Assembly (NCBI GenBank): GCA_030667205.1
Contig: DAOUWH010000046.1
Coordinates: 1 to 8,962 of the forward strand
DNA length: 8,962 nt
Origin: Nitrospirota bacterium
GTDB lineage: Bacteria; Nitrospirota; Thermodesulfovibrionia; Thermodesulfovibrionales; JdFR-86
Reading direction: 5' to 3'
The position numbers and the translations under genes were made by a program. The notes under the pieces were generated by a model. That model worked only from the letters and a program-made list of their open reading frames with translations, had not been told where the DNA came from and did no database searches. This document shows, piece by piece, positions 1 to 7,434 of this stretch (position 1 is the first letter of the stretch; the number at the start of each line of letters is the position of its first letter).

Positions 1-834
1 GAGGAAGAGTTTGACGAGTTTCCTGCCGTCCCTGCCGGTGCGGGTATTATTGGCGTCGGCGACCTCTTTAAAAACACCTTCGAAATATACAAGAAACGTC
101 TCATTCTCCTTCTGATACTCCTGGCCGCATACGTTTTCGCGGGGGTGGCGTTTGGCATCTTCTTCGGCATAGGAATGCTCCTTGGGATAGCGGTAGAGTC
201 ATTGCGCGCGGGCTTTATTACCGGAGGGACCGTCGTGGGCGCGATTGCCGCCGTAATAACCGGTTTCTGGGGCCAGGGGGCATTTGTGTTTGCGGTCGCG
301 GACGAGAGGCTCGGCTTTAAGGACGCCTACAGGCGGGCGTGGCAGAAGCTCGGCTCGTTTGTCTGGATATCGCTGCTCATGGGATATATCGTTGTGGGCG
401 GCTTCCTGCTGTTTATAATCCCGGGCGTCCTGTTCGGCGTCTGGTTCACTTTCTGCCTGTTCGTCCTGGCAAAGGAAGACCTGAGGGGGATGACCGCGCT
501 GCTGAAGAGCAAGGAGTACGTAAAGGGCCTCTGGGGGCCGGTATTTGTAAGGCTCCTTCTGGTGTGGATCGTCTCCATAGGACTCAGCCTGGTGCCCTTT
601 ATCGGATGGCTGCTGTCGCTCCTGTATACGCCGTTCATGATGATATTCGTATACCTCATCTACGAGGACATGAGAGGACTTAAGGGCGAGGTCGTCTATT
701 CCACAAGCACGGGGACAAAGGCAAAGTGGCTTGCGCTGGGGACCCTGGGGTATATGGTGGCCCCGATCGTCATAATCGTCCTGACGGGCGCGACAGTGCT
801 GGCCTCGCTGATGATGTTCAAGGTGCAGTTTTAA
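1..834 (+). CDS. Multi-pass inner-membrane protein, 3' part (5' end outside window)
   Basis: The reading frame is open from base 1 to a TAA at 832-834, giving 277 visible residues, so the gene starts upstream. The visible N-terminus is acidic and soluble (EEEFDEF). About five to seven hydrophobic segments follow, at roughly residues 35-62, 70-97, 119-157 (probably two), 181-222 (probably two) and 243-273. The segment reading GGFLLFIIPGVLFGVW, followed by a loop with AKEDLRGMTALLKSKEYVKG, resembles the 'iiPGi ... A...S..l.kG' pattern of YciC/DUF975-like and GPDPase-membrane-domain proteins, whose biochemical role is mostly unknown. Family assignment is by motif memory only. A GTG at 145 could be taken as a start, but it lies inside the first membrane segment, so I prefer a partial gene. 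It is followed by a 127-bp gap containing a promoter, so it is probably not in one transcription unit with the kinase. Confidence 0.8.
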   Translation, partial: EEEFDEFPAVPAGAGIIGVGDLFKNTFEIYKKRLILLLILLAAYVFAGVAFGIFFGIGMLLGIAVESLRAGFITGGTVVGAIAAVITGFWGQGAFVFAVADERLGFKDAYRRAWQKLGSFVWISLLMGYIVVGGFLLFIIPGVLFGVWFTFCLFVLAKEDLRGMTALLKSKEYVKGLWGPVFVRLLLVWIVSIGLSLVPFIGWLLSLLYTPFMMIFVYLIYEDMRGLKGEVVYSTSTGTKAKWLALGTLGYMVAPIVIIVLTGATVLASLMMFKVQF

Positions 835-854
835 CGGCAGTTTCATTTTAGGTA

Positions 855-883
855 TTCACTTCCCGGTCAAAAGGGGCTAAAAT
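855..883 (+). promoter_or_regulatory. Probable sigma70 promoter for the sensor kinase gene
   Basis: TTCACT (855-860) and TAAAAT (878-883) are separated by exactly 17 bp, matching the -35 and -10 consensus at 4/6 and 5/6 positions. The predicted start near 890 would leave a leader of about 70 nt before the kinase ATG at 962. GGGGC (873-877) and GCCCC (893-897) form a short inverted repeat bracketing the -10 box, which could be an operator or chance. No transcript data, so this is inference from consensus match and position. Confidence 0.45.
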
Positions 884-961
884 ATTATTGTTGCCCCGCG
901 TTCTGGATGGGGGAAACTCGAAACACCGGCCCGGCATCAGGGAATCACGGGCGGGCAAGGC

Positions 962-3961
962 ATGAAAAAGGAAGAACTCCTTCAGGAACTGACCGCACTG
1001 CGCCGCTGTATCGACGAGCTTGAGACGGCGGAGTCATCTATCATATCTTCCGAGGAGACCCTCAAGGGGAGCCTTAAACTCTCAAGTAGCCTCCTCGAAG
1101 GCTCTCGCGCCGTCCTTGAGTACCGCAGCTTCGAAGACTCGGCCAGGGCGATATTCGACTCCTGCAAGGCCCTTATCGGGGCAAAAGCCGGTTACGTCGG
1201 CCTCCTGAGCGAGGACGGCACTGGGGTTGAAATAGTGTTCCTCGAGGCGGGAGGCATCCCCTGTACGGTCGACCCGTCGCTCCCGATGCCTATAAGGGGG
1301 CTGCGTGCAGAGGCGTGCCGCACCGGCAAAGCGGTTTATGAAAACGATTTTGCCTCAAGCGAGTGGACGAGCTTTATGCCCGAGGGGCACGCGCGCCTTG
1401 AAAATGTCCTGTTCGCCCCGCTAACGGTCAAGGGTGTGGTGAAGGGCATAATGGGGCTTGCCAACAAGCCCGTGGGCTTTACGGATGATGACGCCGCAAC
1501 AGCGGCGGCATTCAGCGAGATGGCTGCAGTGGCTCTCATGAACAGCTACGCTCTGGAGTCGCTGGAGCAAAGGGGAGAGGCGCTTAGAGAAACATATTCG
1601 CAGCTTGAAACCCTGGTCGAGTCTATCCCATTTCCGGCATATTTCAAGGACGCCCAGTGCCGCCATGTTGTGGTCAATAAGGCATGTTGCGAATTTATCG
1701 GTCTGGCAAAGGAGGAGTTGCTGGGCAAGGCATGTGAAGAACTTTTGCCTCCGGAACTTGCCGGGTCCTGCCGCAAGAGCGATGAGGAAGTTTTTAAGGG
1801 ACACAAAACAATCCATAAGGAAGAGCAGTTTGATGGCAAGGACGGCAACAAAATAATTCTGGAGACCATTAAAACCCCGCTGTATGATGAAAATGGAAAC
1901 ATCCGGGGCCTTGTGGGGCTGTCCCGCGACATCACCGAGCGCAAGCGGACCGAGGATGAGTTGGAATACAGAAACCTTTTGCTTTCTATTCAGCAGGAGA
2001 CGTCGCTCGATGGGATTCTTGTCGTAGATGAAAAAGGGGAGTGGGTGTCGTTTAACCAGCGTTTTCTGGATATGTGGGGTATACCCGCCGACATTGTGGA
2101 GTCGAGGTCGGACGAGGAAGCTCTCCAGTATGTTCTGGACAAGCTGGCCGACCCTGAGGGGTTTATCGTCAGGGTGCAGTATCTTTATGAAAATGTCAAT
2201 GAGACGAGCAGCGATGTGATAGAGCTTACTGACGGCAGGACGTTCGACCGTTATTCATCCCCTGTAAACTCCGCAAGCGGGGAGTACTTCGGGAGGGTCT
2301 GGTATTTCCGCGACATCACCGAGCGCAAGCGGACCGAGGAGGCGCTGAAAAAGGGCAGAGATGAGATGGAACATCGGGTCGCAGAGCGCACAACAGCGCT
2401 CGCGTCGGCAGTAGAACTTCTCAAGGATGAGATCAGCGAGCGGCAGCGCAATGAGAAGTTCACCAGGAACATACTCGAAAGCGTTGATGAGTGGCTTATC
2501 GTCATCGACCCCGAATACAGGATTGTGTCCGCCAACAGGGCCTACTGCGAGCATGCCGGGCTGCCCCTTGAGGAGGTCTTGGGGAGGCGATGCCACGAGA
2601 TGCTCCACCACAGGGACAGCCCCTGCTTCGAGGCGGGCGTGGACTGCTCCGCAAGGCGCGCTTTCAGTACCGGCGAGCCGGCCACTGCCATGCATACACA
2701 CGTTCGTGAAGGGGACTCCATTTACGTGGAGACAAAGACCTACCCGATGAGAGACGACGCGGGCAATGTGGTCTCGGCCATCCAGATAATCCATGACATC
2801 ACCGAGAAAAAGAGGCTCGAGGAACAGCTGCGCCATTCCCAGAAGATGGAGGCAGTGGGACAGCTCGCAGGGGGCGTGGCCCACGACTTCAACAACCGCC
2901 TGGCCGCGATAATGAACTACGCCTTCATAATGAAGACAAAAATGAGCTCCAGCAACCCGCTTTTAGTGCACGTGAACCAGATATTGAATTCTTCCGAGCA
3001 GGCGGCGCACCTTACGCAGAACCTGCTTGCCTTCAGCAGAAAACATATTATTAACCCCAGGCCCGTAAAGCTCAACGATATCGTGGTGGGCATCGAAAGG
3101 CTCCTCGTCCGCGTCATCGGCGCGGACGTCGAGCTAAAGACAGAGATTGCCGAGGAGGACCTCATCGTGATGGCCGACAGCGACCAGGTCGAGCATGTCC
3201 TTATAAACCTCGCCACAAACGCGCGCGACGCAATGCCCGGGACCGGGCAGGTGGCCATCGGGGCATCGCGCGTTGAGCTTGGTCCCGAGTTCTTCGAAGG
3301 CCGCCGGAGCACAAAGCCCGGTCCCTATGCGCTGGTGACGTTCACGGACACCGGCGAGGGCATGGACGCCGAGACAAGGGCAAAGGTCTTTGAGCCGTTC
3401 TTTACGACCAAGGAGGTGGGCAAGGGCACGGGGCTTGGCCTCTCGATAGCTTACGGCATTATCAAACAGCACGGAGGGTATATAAACGTGGAGAGCGAGC
3501 CCGAACTCGGGACTGCCTTTTACATTTTCCTTCCGCTCCTGCCTTCGCTGGCCGAACACGTTGAGCCCGAAAAGCCTCTGTCGCCCGCCGGCGGTACCGA
3601 GACGGTGCTCCTTGTGGAGGACGACGAAGACGTCCGCAAGCCGGTCAGGCAGATGCTCGAAGGGTTCGGCTATGCGGTAATAGAGGCCGTGGACGGCAAC
3701 GACGCGGTTGAAAAATTCCTCCAGAGCAGGAAAAAGATAAAGCTCCTGATGCTCGACGTCATACTGCCGGGGCTAAGCGGCATAGAGGTCCTGAAGGAAA
3801 TAAGAAAGGTGTCCCCCGGCATCAGGGCCATCTTCACAAGCGGTTACTCCGAAGAGCATGTACGCAGAAAGGGCCTCCTGGAGGACGGCACGACGTTCTT
3901 CCTTAAGCCGGTGGTGCCGGAGGTGCTCCTGAAGAGCGTCAGAGACGTCCTCGACAACTGA
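962..3961 (+). CDS. Hybrid sensor histidine kinase/response regulator (GAF-PAS-PAS-PAS-HisKA-HATPase-REC)
   Basis: A 999-residue soluble kinase with no membrane segment, so it should sense a cytoplasmic signal. In order: coiled start (1-45), GAF (about 45-200), PAS1 (about 210-332, ending RDITERKR), PAS2 (about 340-460), coiled coil (about 465-500), PAS3 (about 500-620), HisKA with phospho-acceptor H641 in AHDFNN, HATPase_c with N-box N753, G1 DTGEGMD (796-802), F-box FEPFFTTKE (from 810) and G2 GKGTGLGL (820-827), then a receiver domain (880-999). The receiver has acidic pair D887/D888, phospho-acceptor D932, T959 and K982, so both halves look active. A terminal receiver implies a phosphorelay through an Hpt protein and a regulator not seen here. 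PAS3 carries a Cys/His cluster (C544, H545, H549, H550, C555, C562). The H-box reads HDFNNR where a hydrophobic residue usually follows NN. The start has only a weak AAGG immediately upstream. The signal is unknown. Confidence 0.95.
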   Translation: MKKEELLQELTALRRCIDELETAESSIISSEETLKGSLKLSSSLLEGSRAVLEYRSFEDSARAIFDSCKALIGAKAGYVGLLSEDGTGVEIVFLEAGGIPCTVDPSLPMPIRGLRAEACRTGKAVYENDFASSEWTSFMPEGHARLENVLFAPLTVKGVVKGIMGLANKPVGFTDDDAATAAAFSEMAAVALMNSYALESLEQRGEALRETYSQLETLVESIPFPAYFKDAQCRHVVVNKACCEFIGLAKEELLGKACEELLPPELAGSCRKSDEEVFKGHKTIHKEEQFDGKDGNKIILETIKTPLYDENGNIRGLVGLSRDITERKRTEDELEYRNLLLSIQQETSLDGILVVDEKGEWVSFNQRFLDMWGIPADIVESRSDEEALQYVLDKLADPEGFIVRVQYLYENVNETSSDVIELTDGRTFDRYSSPVNSASGEYFGRVWYFRDITERKRTEEALKKGRDEMEHRVAERTTALASAVELLKDEISERQRNEKFTRNILESVDEWLIVIDPEYRIVSANRAYCEHAGLPLEEVLGRRCHEMLHHRDSPCFEAGVDCSARRAFSTGEPATAMHTHVREGDSIYVETKTYPMRDDAGNVVSAIQIIHDITEKKRLEEQLRHSQKMEAVGQLAGGVAHDFNNRLAAIMNYAFIMKTKMSSSNPLLVHVNQILNSSEQAAHLTQNLLAFSRKHIINPRPVKLNDIVVGIERLLVRVIGADVELKTEIAEEDLIVMADSDQVEHVLINLATNARDAMPGTGQVAIGASRVELGPEFFEGRRSTKPGPYALVTFTDTGEGMDAETRAKVFEPFFTTKEVGKGTGLGLSIAYGIIKQHGGYINVESEPELGTAFYIFLPLLPSLAEHVEPEKPLSPAGGTETVLLVEDDEDVRKPVRQMLEGFGYAVIEAVDGNDAVEKFLQSRKKIKLLMLDVILPGLSGIEVLKEIRKVSPGIRAIFTSGYSEEHVRRKGLLEDGTTFFLKPVVPEVLLKSVRDVLDN

Positions 3962-3965
3962 GGAC

Positions 3966-4796
3966 ATGGACGGCACGGTGCTCTATAAGATAGATACCCC
4001 TTACCAGCGGCTCGTCGTCGCCGTAGACGCCGACGGAAGCAAGAGGTATCTTTATTCGGGCAACAAGGACGAAAAGCAGGGCGGGATATATCTTAAAAAC
4101 CCCCTAAAACTGTTCTTCGAATACACGAAGGTCTCGCTCGTCTCACTTGCCTTCCTCGGCCGCGAGCCCCGCGATATGCTCTTCGTGGGCCTTGGCAGCG
4201 GCTCGCTTCCGGGTTACATGGGCAGGCACTATCCCTCGGCCCGCATCGACGTGGCGGAGATAGACCGAGAAGTGCTCGATGTGGCGCGCAGGTTTTTTTA
4301 CTTCGATGAGACGGACAACCTGAAGGTCCACATCGCCGACGGCAGGAATTTTTTAAGGAAAACAAGCCGCGCATATGACATGATCTTTCTTGACGCCTAC
4401 CAGACGGGGGAGATCCCCTATCACCTGAGCACCGTAGAGTTCCTCGATGAGGTCAAAGCCCGGCTCAGGGAGGGGGGTGTTGTCGTCTCAAATATCGTGG
4501 CGGAGGAAAAGAACAGCGCCTACCCCTCCATGGAGGCCACTTACGTCAGCGTGTTCCCGAAACTGTACGTCTTTGAGGGAATAAGCTCGTACAACAACGT
4601 CCTCATCGCCACGACGAATCCGGTGCAGAAGAGGACTTTTCTTGGGAGGGCACGCAGAATACAGAAGGAAAAGAAGATGAACGTCAGGCTTCACAGGCTT
4701 GCCTCCAGGCCCTTCTACCGCCCCAGGGCGAGGACGGGTGCAGAGGTCCTTGCCGACATACTAAATCCTAATATCGAAATCCTAAGCAAATACTAA
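3966..4796 (+). CDS. Spermidine-synthase-like class I SAM-fold protein
   Basis: A 276-residue protein with a Rossmann SAM-type fold. VGLGSGSLPG (from residue 74) is the glycine loop, E98 in VAEID is the expected ribose-binding acid, D125 lies in ADGRNFL, and D143 lies in FLDAYQTGEIPYHL. The last motif marks spermidine-synthase-like proteins that differ from classical SpeE (which has D followed by S/T-x-D-P), so polyamine synthesis should not be assumed. The start is 4 bp after the kinase stop, so the two are probably co-transcribed and translationally coupled. GTG at 3978 (residue 5) is an alternative start, and neither has a well-spaced Shine-Dalgarno. The last 12 residues (265-276, ILNPNIEILSKY) are encoded by an AT-rich repeat that runs on downstream, so the native C-terminus has been replaced or extended. 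Substrate is unknown. Confidence 0.8.
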   Translation: MDGTVLYKIDTPYQRLVVAVDADGSKRYLYSGNKDEKQGGIYLKNPLKLFFEYTKVSLVSLAFLGREPRDMLFVGLGSGSLPGYMGRHYPSARIDVAEIDREVLDVARRFFYFDETDNLKVHIADGRNFLRKTSRAYDMIFLDAYQTGEIPYHLSTVEFLDEVKARLREGGVVVSNIVAEEKNSAYPSMEATYVSVFPKLYVFEGISSYNNVLIATTNPVQKRTFLGRARRIQKEKKMNVRLHRLASRPFYRPRARTGAEVLADILNPNIEILSKY

Positions 4797-4897
4797 ATCC
4801 TAATATCAAAATCCTAAATAAACATTTTTCTGTTTCGGTCATTTGAATTTTGAAGGCGGATATTGTTTAGTATTTAGGATTTCGAATTTAGTATTTT
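4758..4897. repeat. AT-rich composite element: direct repeat plus inverted arms
   Basis: A 28-bp unit (ATACTAAATCCTAATATC, then RAAATCCTAA) occurs at 4758-4785 and again at 4790-4817, differing at one position. The right side (4864-4897) carries the same words in inverse orientation: its reverse complement reads AAAATACTAAATTCGAAATC, then CTAAATACTAAACA, and matches the left side with small gaps. The core (about 4822-4863) contains TCTGTTTCGGTCATTTGAA. The stretch is sharply AT-rich against GC-rich genes on both sides. No ORF or transposase is inside. I remember similar 'actaaatcctaa ... tttaggatttag' stretches as interspersed repeats in environmental bacterial genomes, but cannot verify this here. 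It could be a non-autonomous mobile element or a miniature palindromic repeat. Confidence 0.75.
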
Positions 4898-4932
4898 ACA
4901 ATTGGTGGATAGCGCCATCGAGGCGGTGAGGT

Positions 4933-4961
4933 TTGAACCACCCCAAAGAATCATTTATATT
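4933..4961 (+). promoter_or_regulatory. Probable sigma70 promoter for mnmG, predicted start at the ATG
   Basis: TTGAAC (4933-4938) and TATATT (4956-4961) are separated by 17 bp, matching consensus at 4/6 and 5/6 positions. Transcription is normally expected about 6-7 bp after the -10 box, which is 4967-4968, the A of the mnmG start codon. That would make the mRNA leaderless, in line with the absence of a usable Shine-Dalgarno before that ATG. Sequence shows the boxes; start site and leaderless state are inferred. Confidence 0.5.
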
Positions 4962-4967
4962 AAGAGA

Positions 4968-6830
4968 ATGGGTTACGACATCGTTGTGATAGGCGCGGGG
5001 CACGCCGGCTGCGAGGCCGCCCTCGCGGGGGCGCGCCTGGGCCTCGGGGTTTGCATCTTTACGATGAACGCCGAGACCATCGGGCAGCTCTCGTGCAACC
5101 CCGCCATCGGCGGGCTTGCCAAGGGACACCTCGTGCGCGAGATAGACGCCCTCGGGGGCGAGATGGCCAGGGCCGCAGACGCCGCAAGCATACAGTCAAG
5201 GGTGCTTAACCGCTCGAAGGGGCCGGCGGTGTGGTCTTTGAGGGCGCAGGCCGACAGAACCCTCTACAAGACCGCCATCAGGAGGGCCCTTGAGGAACAG
5301 CCCGGGCTCGATATCAGGCAGGCCACGGTAGAGAAGCTCGTGGTCGAGGGTGGAACGATTAAGGGAGTGCTTACGTCCACGGGAGTCGTTTACGAGGGTA
5401 AGGCCGTTATAGTGACGACCGGCACTTTCCTTAAAGGTCTCATGCACATCGGGCTTGAGAGCAGGCCCGGAGGCCGGGCAGGGGACCTCCCCTCGGTGGG
5501 CCTGTCGGACTCGCTGCGGGAGCTTGGCTTTAAGATGGGAAGGTTCAAGACAGGCACCCCGCCGAGGCTCGGGGCCGACAGCATAGATTTCTCTCTCGCC
5601 GAGGCCCAGTACGGAGACGACCCGCCGCCTCCGTTTTCATACTCTACTAAGGCGATAACAAACCCGCAGCTTCCGTGCCATATAACATACACAAACCCGG
5701 ACACGCATAAGATAATTACCGATAACCTCGACCGCTCCCCGCTGTACGGCGGAAAGATAAAGGGCATCGGCCCCCGCTACTGCCCCTCGATAGAGGACAA
5801 GGTGGTGAGGTTCTCACACCGCCCCAGGCACCAGGTGTTTCTGGAGCCCGAGGGGCTCGACTCTAACGAGTACTACGCAAACGGCATCTCCACCTCTCTG
5901 CCCCACGACGTGCAGGTCAGGCTCGTCCGCAGCATCCCCGCGCTCGAGGAGGCCCAGATAGTGCGACCGGGCTACGCGGTGGAGTACGACTATGTCTTCC
6001 CCACCCAGATAAAACACACGCTTGAGACAAAGCCCGTCGGGGGACTCTTCCTTGCAGGGCAGATAAACGGCACCTCCGGTTACGAGGAGGCCGCCGCGCA
6101 GGGCCTTATGGCAGGGATAAACGCCTCGCTTAAGATCCTGGGACGCGAGCCGCTTGTGCTGGGAAGGCACGAGGCGTACACAGGCGTGCTCATAGACGAC
6201 CTCGTCACCAAAGGCACAGGGGAGCCCTACAGGATGTTCACCTCAAGGGCCGAGTACAGGCTTCTGCTCAGGCACGACAACGCCGACCTCAGGCTCAGGG
6301 AGCGGGGTTTCACAATAGGACTTGTCCCCGATGACGCTTATGGGCAGTTTAAAGAGAAGTGCGAGGCCATCGCCTCGGAGCTTCAGCGAATCAGGCGCGT
6401 AAGGGTCAAGCCCGAAGCGGCAAACCCCGTCCTTGCCGGGGTGGGTAGCGCTCCGATTGCCGAGGCCGCCACGCTTGAGCAACTCCTTAAGAGGCCGGAG
6501 GTGGATTACTCAATGATCGAGGGCCTCTCGCCCCCGGAGAGAGGACTCGACGAGGAGTCGAAAAAGCAGGTGCAGACCGAGACCAAGTACGCCGGCTACA
6601 TCCAGAGGCAGATGGAGGCCGCCGGGAAGCTCAGGCGCTCCGAGGCCATGAAGATCCCCCCGGACTTCGACTACAGGGGGCTAAAGGGACTTTCAAGCGA
6701 GGAGCTTGCGAAGCTCGAGGAGGTAAGGCCCCGTAACCTCGGGCAGGCTGGCCGCATCCCTGGCGTCACGCCCTCGGCCCTTACACTTATAATGCTCACC
6801 ATAAAACGGAACCGCCTTGCAGTCAAGTGA
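4968..6830 (+). CDS. mnmG: tRNA uridine-5-carboxymethylaminomethyl modification enzyme MnmG (GidA)
   Basis: With MnmE, this FAD enzyme makes the 5-(carboxymethyl)aminomethyl group on wobble uridine 34 of several tRNAs in the cytoplasm. From ATG 4968 it has 620 residues, the normal length. The N-terminal FAD dinucleotide motif is DIVVIGAGHAGCEAA (4-18), followed by SCNPAIGGLAKGHL, GTFLKG and TGTPPRL. The catalytic cysteine is C272 in PRYCPSIEDKVVRF, equivalent to E. coli C277. GYEEAAAQGLMAGIN and TSRAEYRLLLRHDNADLRL are also canonical, and the helical MnmE-binding C-terminus is intact. The frame stays open 22 codons further up to TTG 4902. I chose ATG 4968 because family members begin right at this beta strand and the extension overlaps the promoter. 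Its 3' end overlaps rsmG by 14 bp. Confidence 0.97.
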   Translation: MGYDIVVIGAGHAGCEAALAGARLGLGVCIFTMNAETIGQLSCNPAIGGLAKGHLVREIDALGGEMARAADAASIQSRVLNRSKGPAVWSLRAQADRTLYKTAIRRALEEQPGLDIRQATVEKLVVEGGTIKGVLTSTGVVYEGKAVIVTTGTFLKGLMHIGLESRPGGRAGDLPSVGLSDSLRELGFKMGRFKTGTPPRLGADSIDFSLAEAQYGDDPPPPFSYSTKAITNPQLPCHITYTNPDTHKIITDNLDRSPLYGGKIKGIGPRYCPSIEDKVVRFSHRPRHQVFLEPEGLDSNEYYANGISTSLPHDVQVRLVRSIPALEEAQIVRPGYAVEYDYVFPTQIKHTLETKPVGGLFLAGQINGTSGYEEAAAQGLMAGINASLKILGREPLVLGRHEAYTGVLIDDLVTKGTGEPYRMFTSRAEYRLLLRHDNADLRLRERGFTIGLVPDDAYGQFKEKCEAIASELQRIRRVRVKPEAANPVLAGVGSAPIAEAATLEQLLKRPEVDYSMIEGLSPPERGLDEESKKQVQTETKYAGYIQRQMEAAGKLRRSEAMKIPPDFDYRGLKGLSSEELAKLEEVRPRNLGQAGRIPGVTPSALTLIMLTIKRNRLAVK

Positions 6831-7434
6831 ACTCCTTCTAAAGGGTTTTAAAACCCTTGGGCTCGACGTTACCGGCGCGCAGGCCGCCGCCTTTGGCACT
6901 TATCTCCATGAGCTTAAGCGCTGGAGGAGGACCTGCAGCCTCACATCCCTGAGGACGGACGAAGACATTATCGTGAAACATTTCATTGATTCGTGCCTTT
7001 ATCTCAGGGCGCTCCCGGCGGATTTACACTCCTTGGCGGACGTGGGAAGCGGGGCTGGCCTCCCGGGCCTGCCCTTAAAGATAATGAGGCCGGAGCTTGA
7101 GGTCTTCCTCATTGAAAGCTCTTTGAAGAAGTCCTCGTTCTTAAGACACATGCTCAGGGTGCTTAAGCTTGAGGGCATCGAATGCGTCGAGAGCAGGGTC
7201 GAGGACGTAGCGGGCATCGAGGTAGACGCCGCCCTTACGAGGGCGCTTTTCAGCGTCGGGGATTTTATAAAGAAGGCGGGCCATATCGTTAAGCCCGGCG
7301 GCATTTTCGTCCTTAGCAAGGGGCCGAAGGTGGAAGAGGAGCTTTCAGGCGCGGCGTTTGAGTATGAGACAATGGAGACAGGGCTTCCGATGACGGATAT
7401 TAAAAGAACTCTGGTTGTAGTGCGAAAGCAATAA
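6817..7434 (+). CDS. rsmG: 16S rRNA (guanine-527-N7)-methyltransferase RsmG (GidB)
   Basis: RsmG uses SAM to methylate N7 of G527 in 16S rRNA. The product has 205 residues, typical for the family. It shows the N-terminal signature LTSLRTDEDIIVKHFIDS (H55, D58), the SAM-binding loop VGSGAGLPGLPLK (76-88), acidic E100 in FLIESS, and ALTRALFS with the later KPGGIFVLSKG strand. The start is TTG at 6817: an in-frame TAA at 6802 closes the frame upstream and no other usable start lies before the conserved region. It overlaps mnmG by 14 bp, so translation is likely coupled. This is the standard gidA-gidB order. No parA/parB follows as it does in many genomes. A weak CGGA upstream is the only hint of a ribosome site. 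Confidence 0.96.
   Translation: MQSSELLLKGFKTLGLDVTGAQAAAFGTYLHELKRWRRTCSLTSLRTDEDIIVKHFIDSCLYLRALPADLHSLADVGSGAGLPGLPLKIMRPELEVFLIESSLKKSSFLRHMLRVLKLEGIECVESRVEDVAGIEVDAALTRALFSVGDFIKKAGHIVKPGGIFVLSKGPKVEEELSGAAFEYETMETGLPMTDIKRTLVVVRKQ

Noticed and set aside
145..834. GTG at 145 as the real start of the first gene
   Set aside because: It falls within the first membrane segment, and the same frame is open to base 1 with plausible coding sequence before it.
2255..2884. 209-aa minus-strand ORF within the kinase gene
   Set aside because: It is antisense to well-conserved PAS and HisKA coding sequence and arises from GC-rich codon bias.
4902..4967. 22-codon N-terminal extension of MnmG from TTG 4902
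   Set aside because: MnmG proteins begin at the FAD-binding strand encoded from 4968. The extension has no Shine-Dalgarno, unusual sequence, and overlaps a good promoter.
4797..4967. AT-rich gap before mnmG as a replication origin
   Set aside because: mnmG-rsmG can lie near oriC, but I see no TTATCCACA-type DnaA boxes. The AT richness is explained by the repeat element, and dnaA/parAB are not present.
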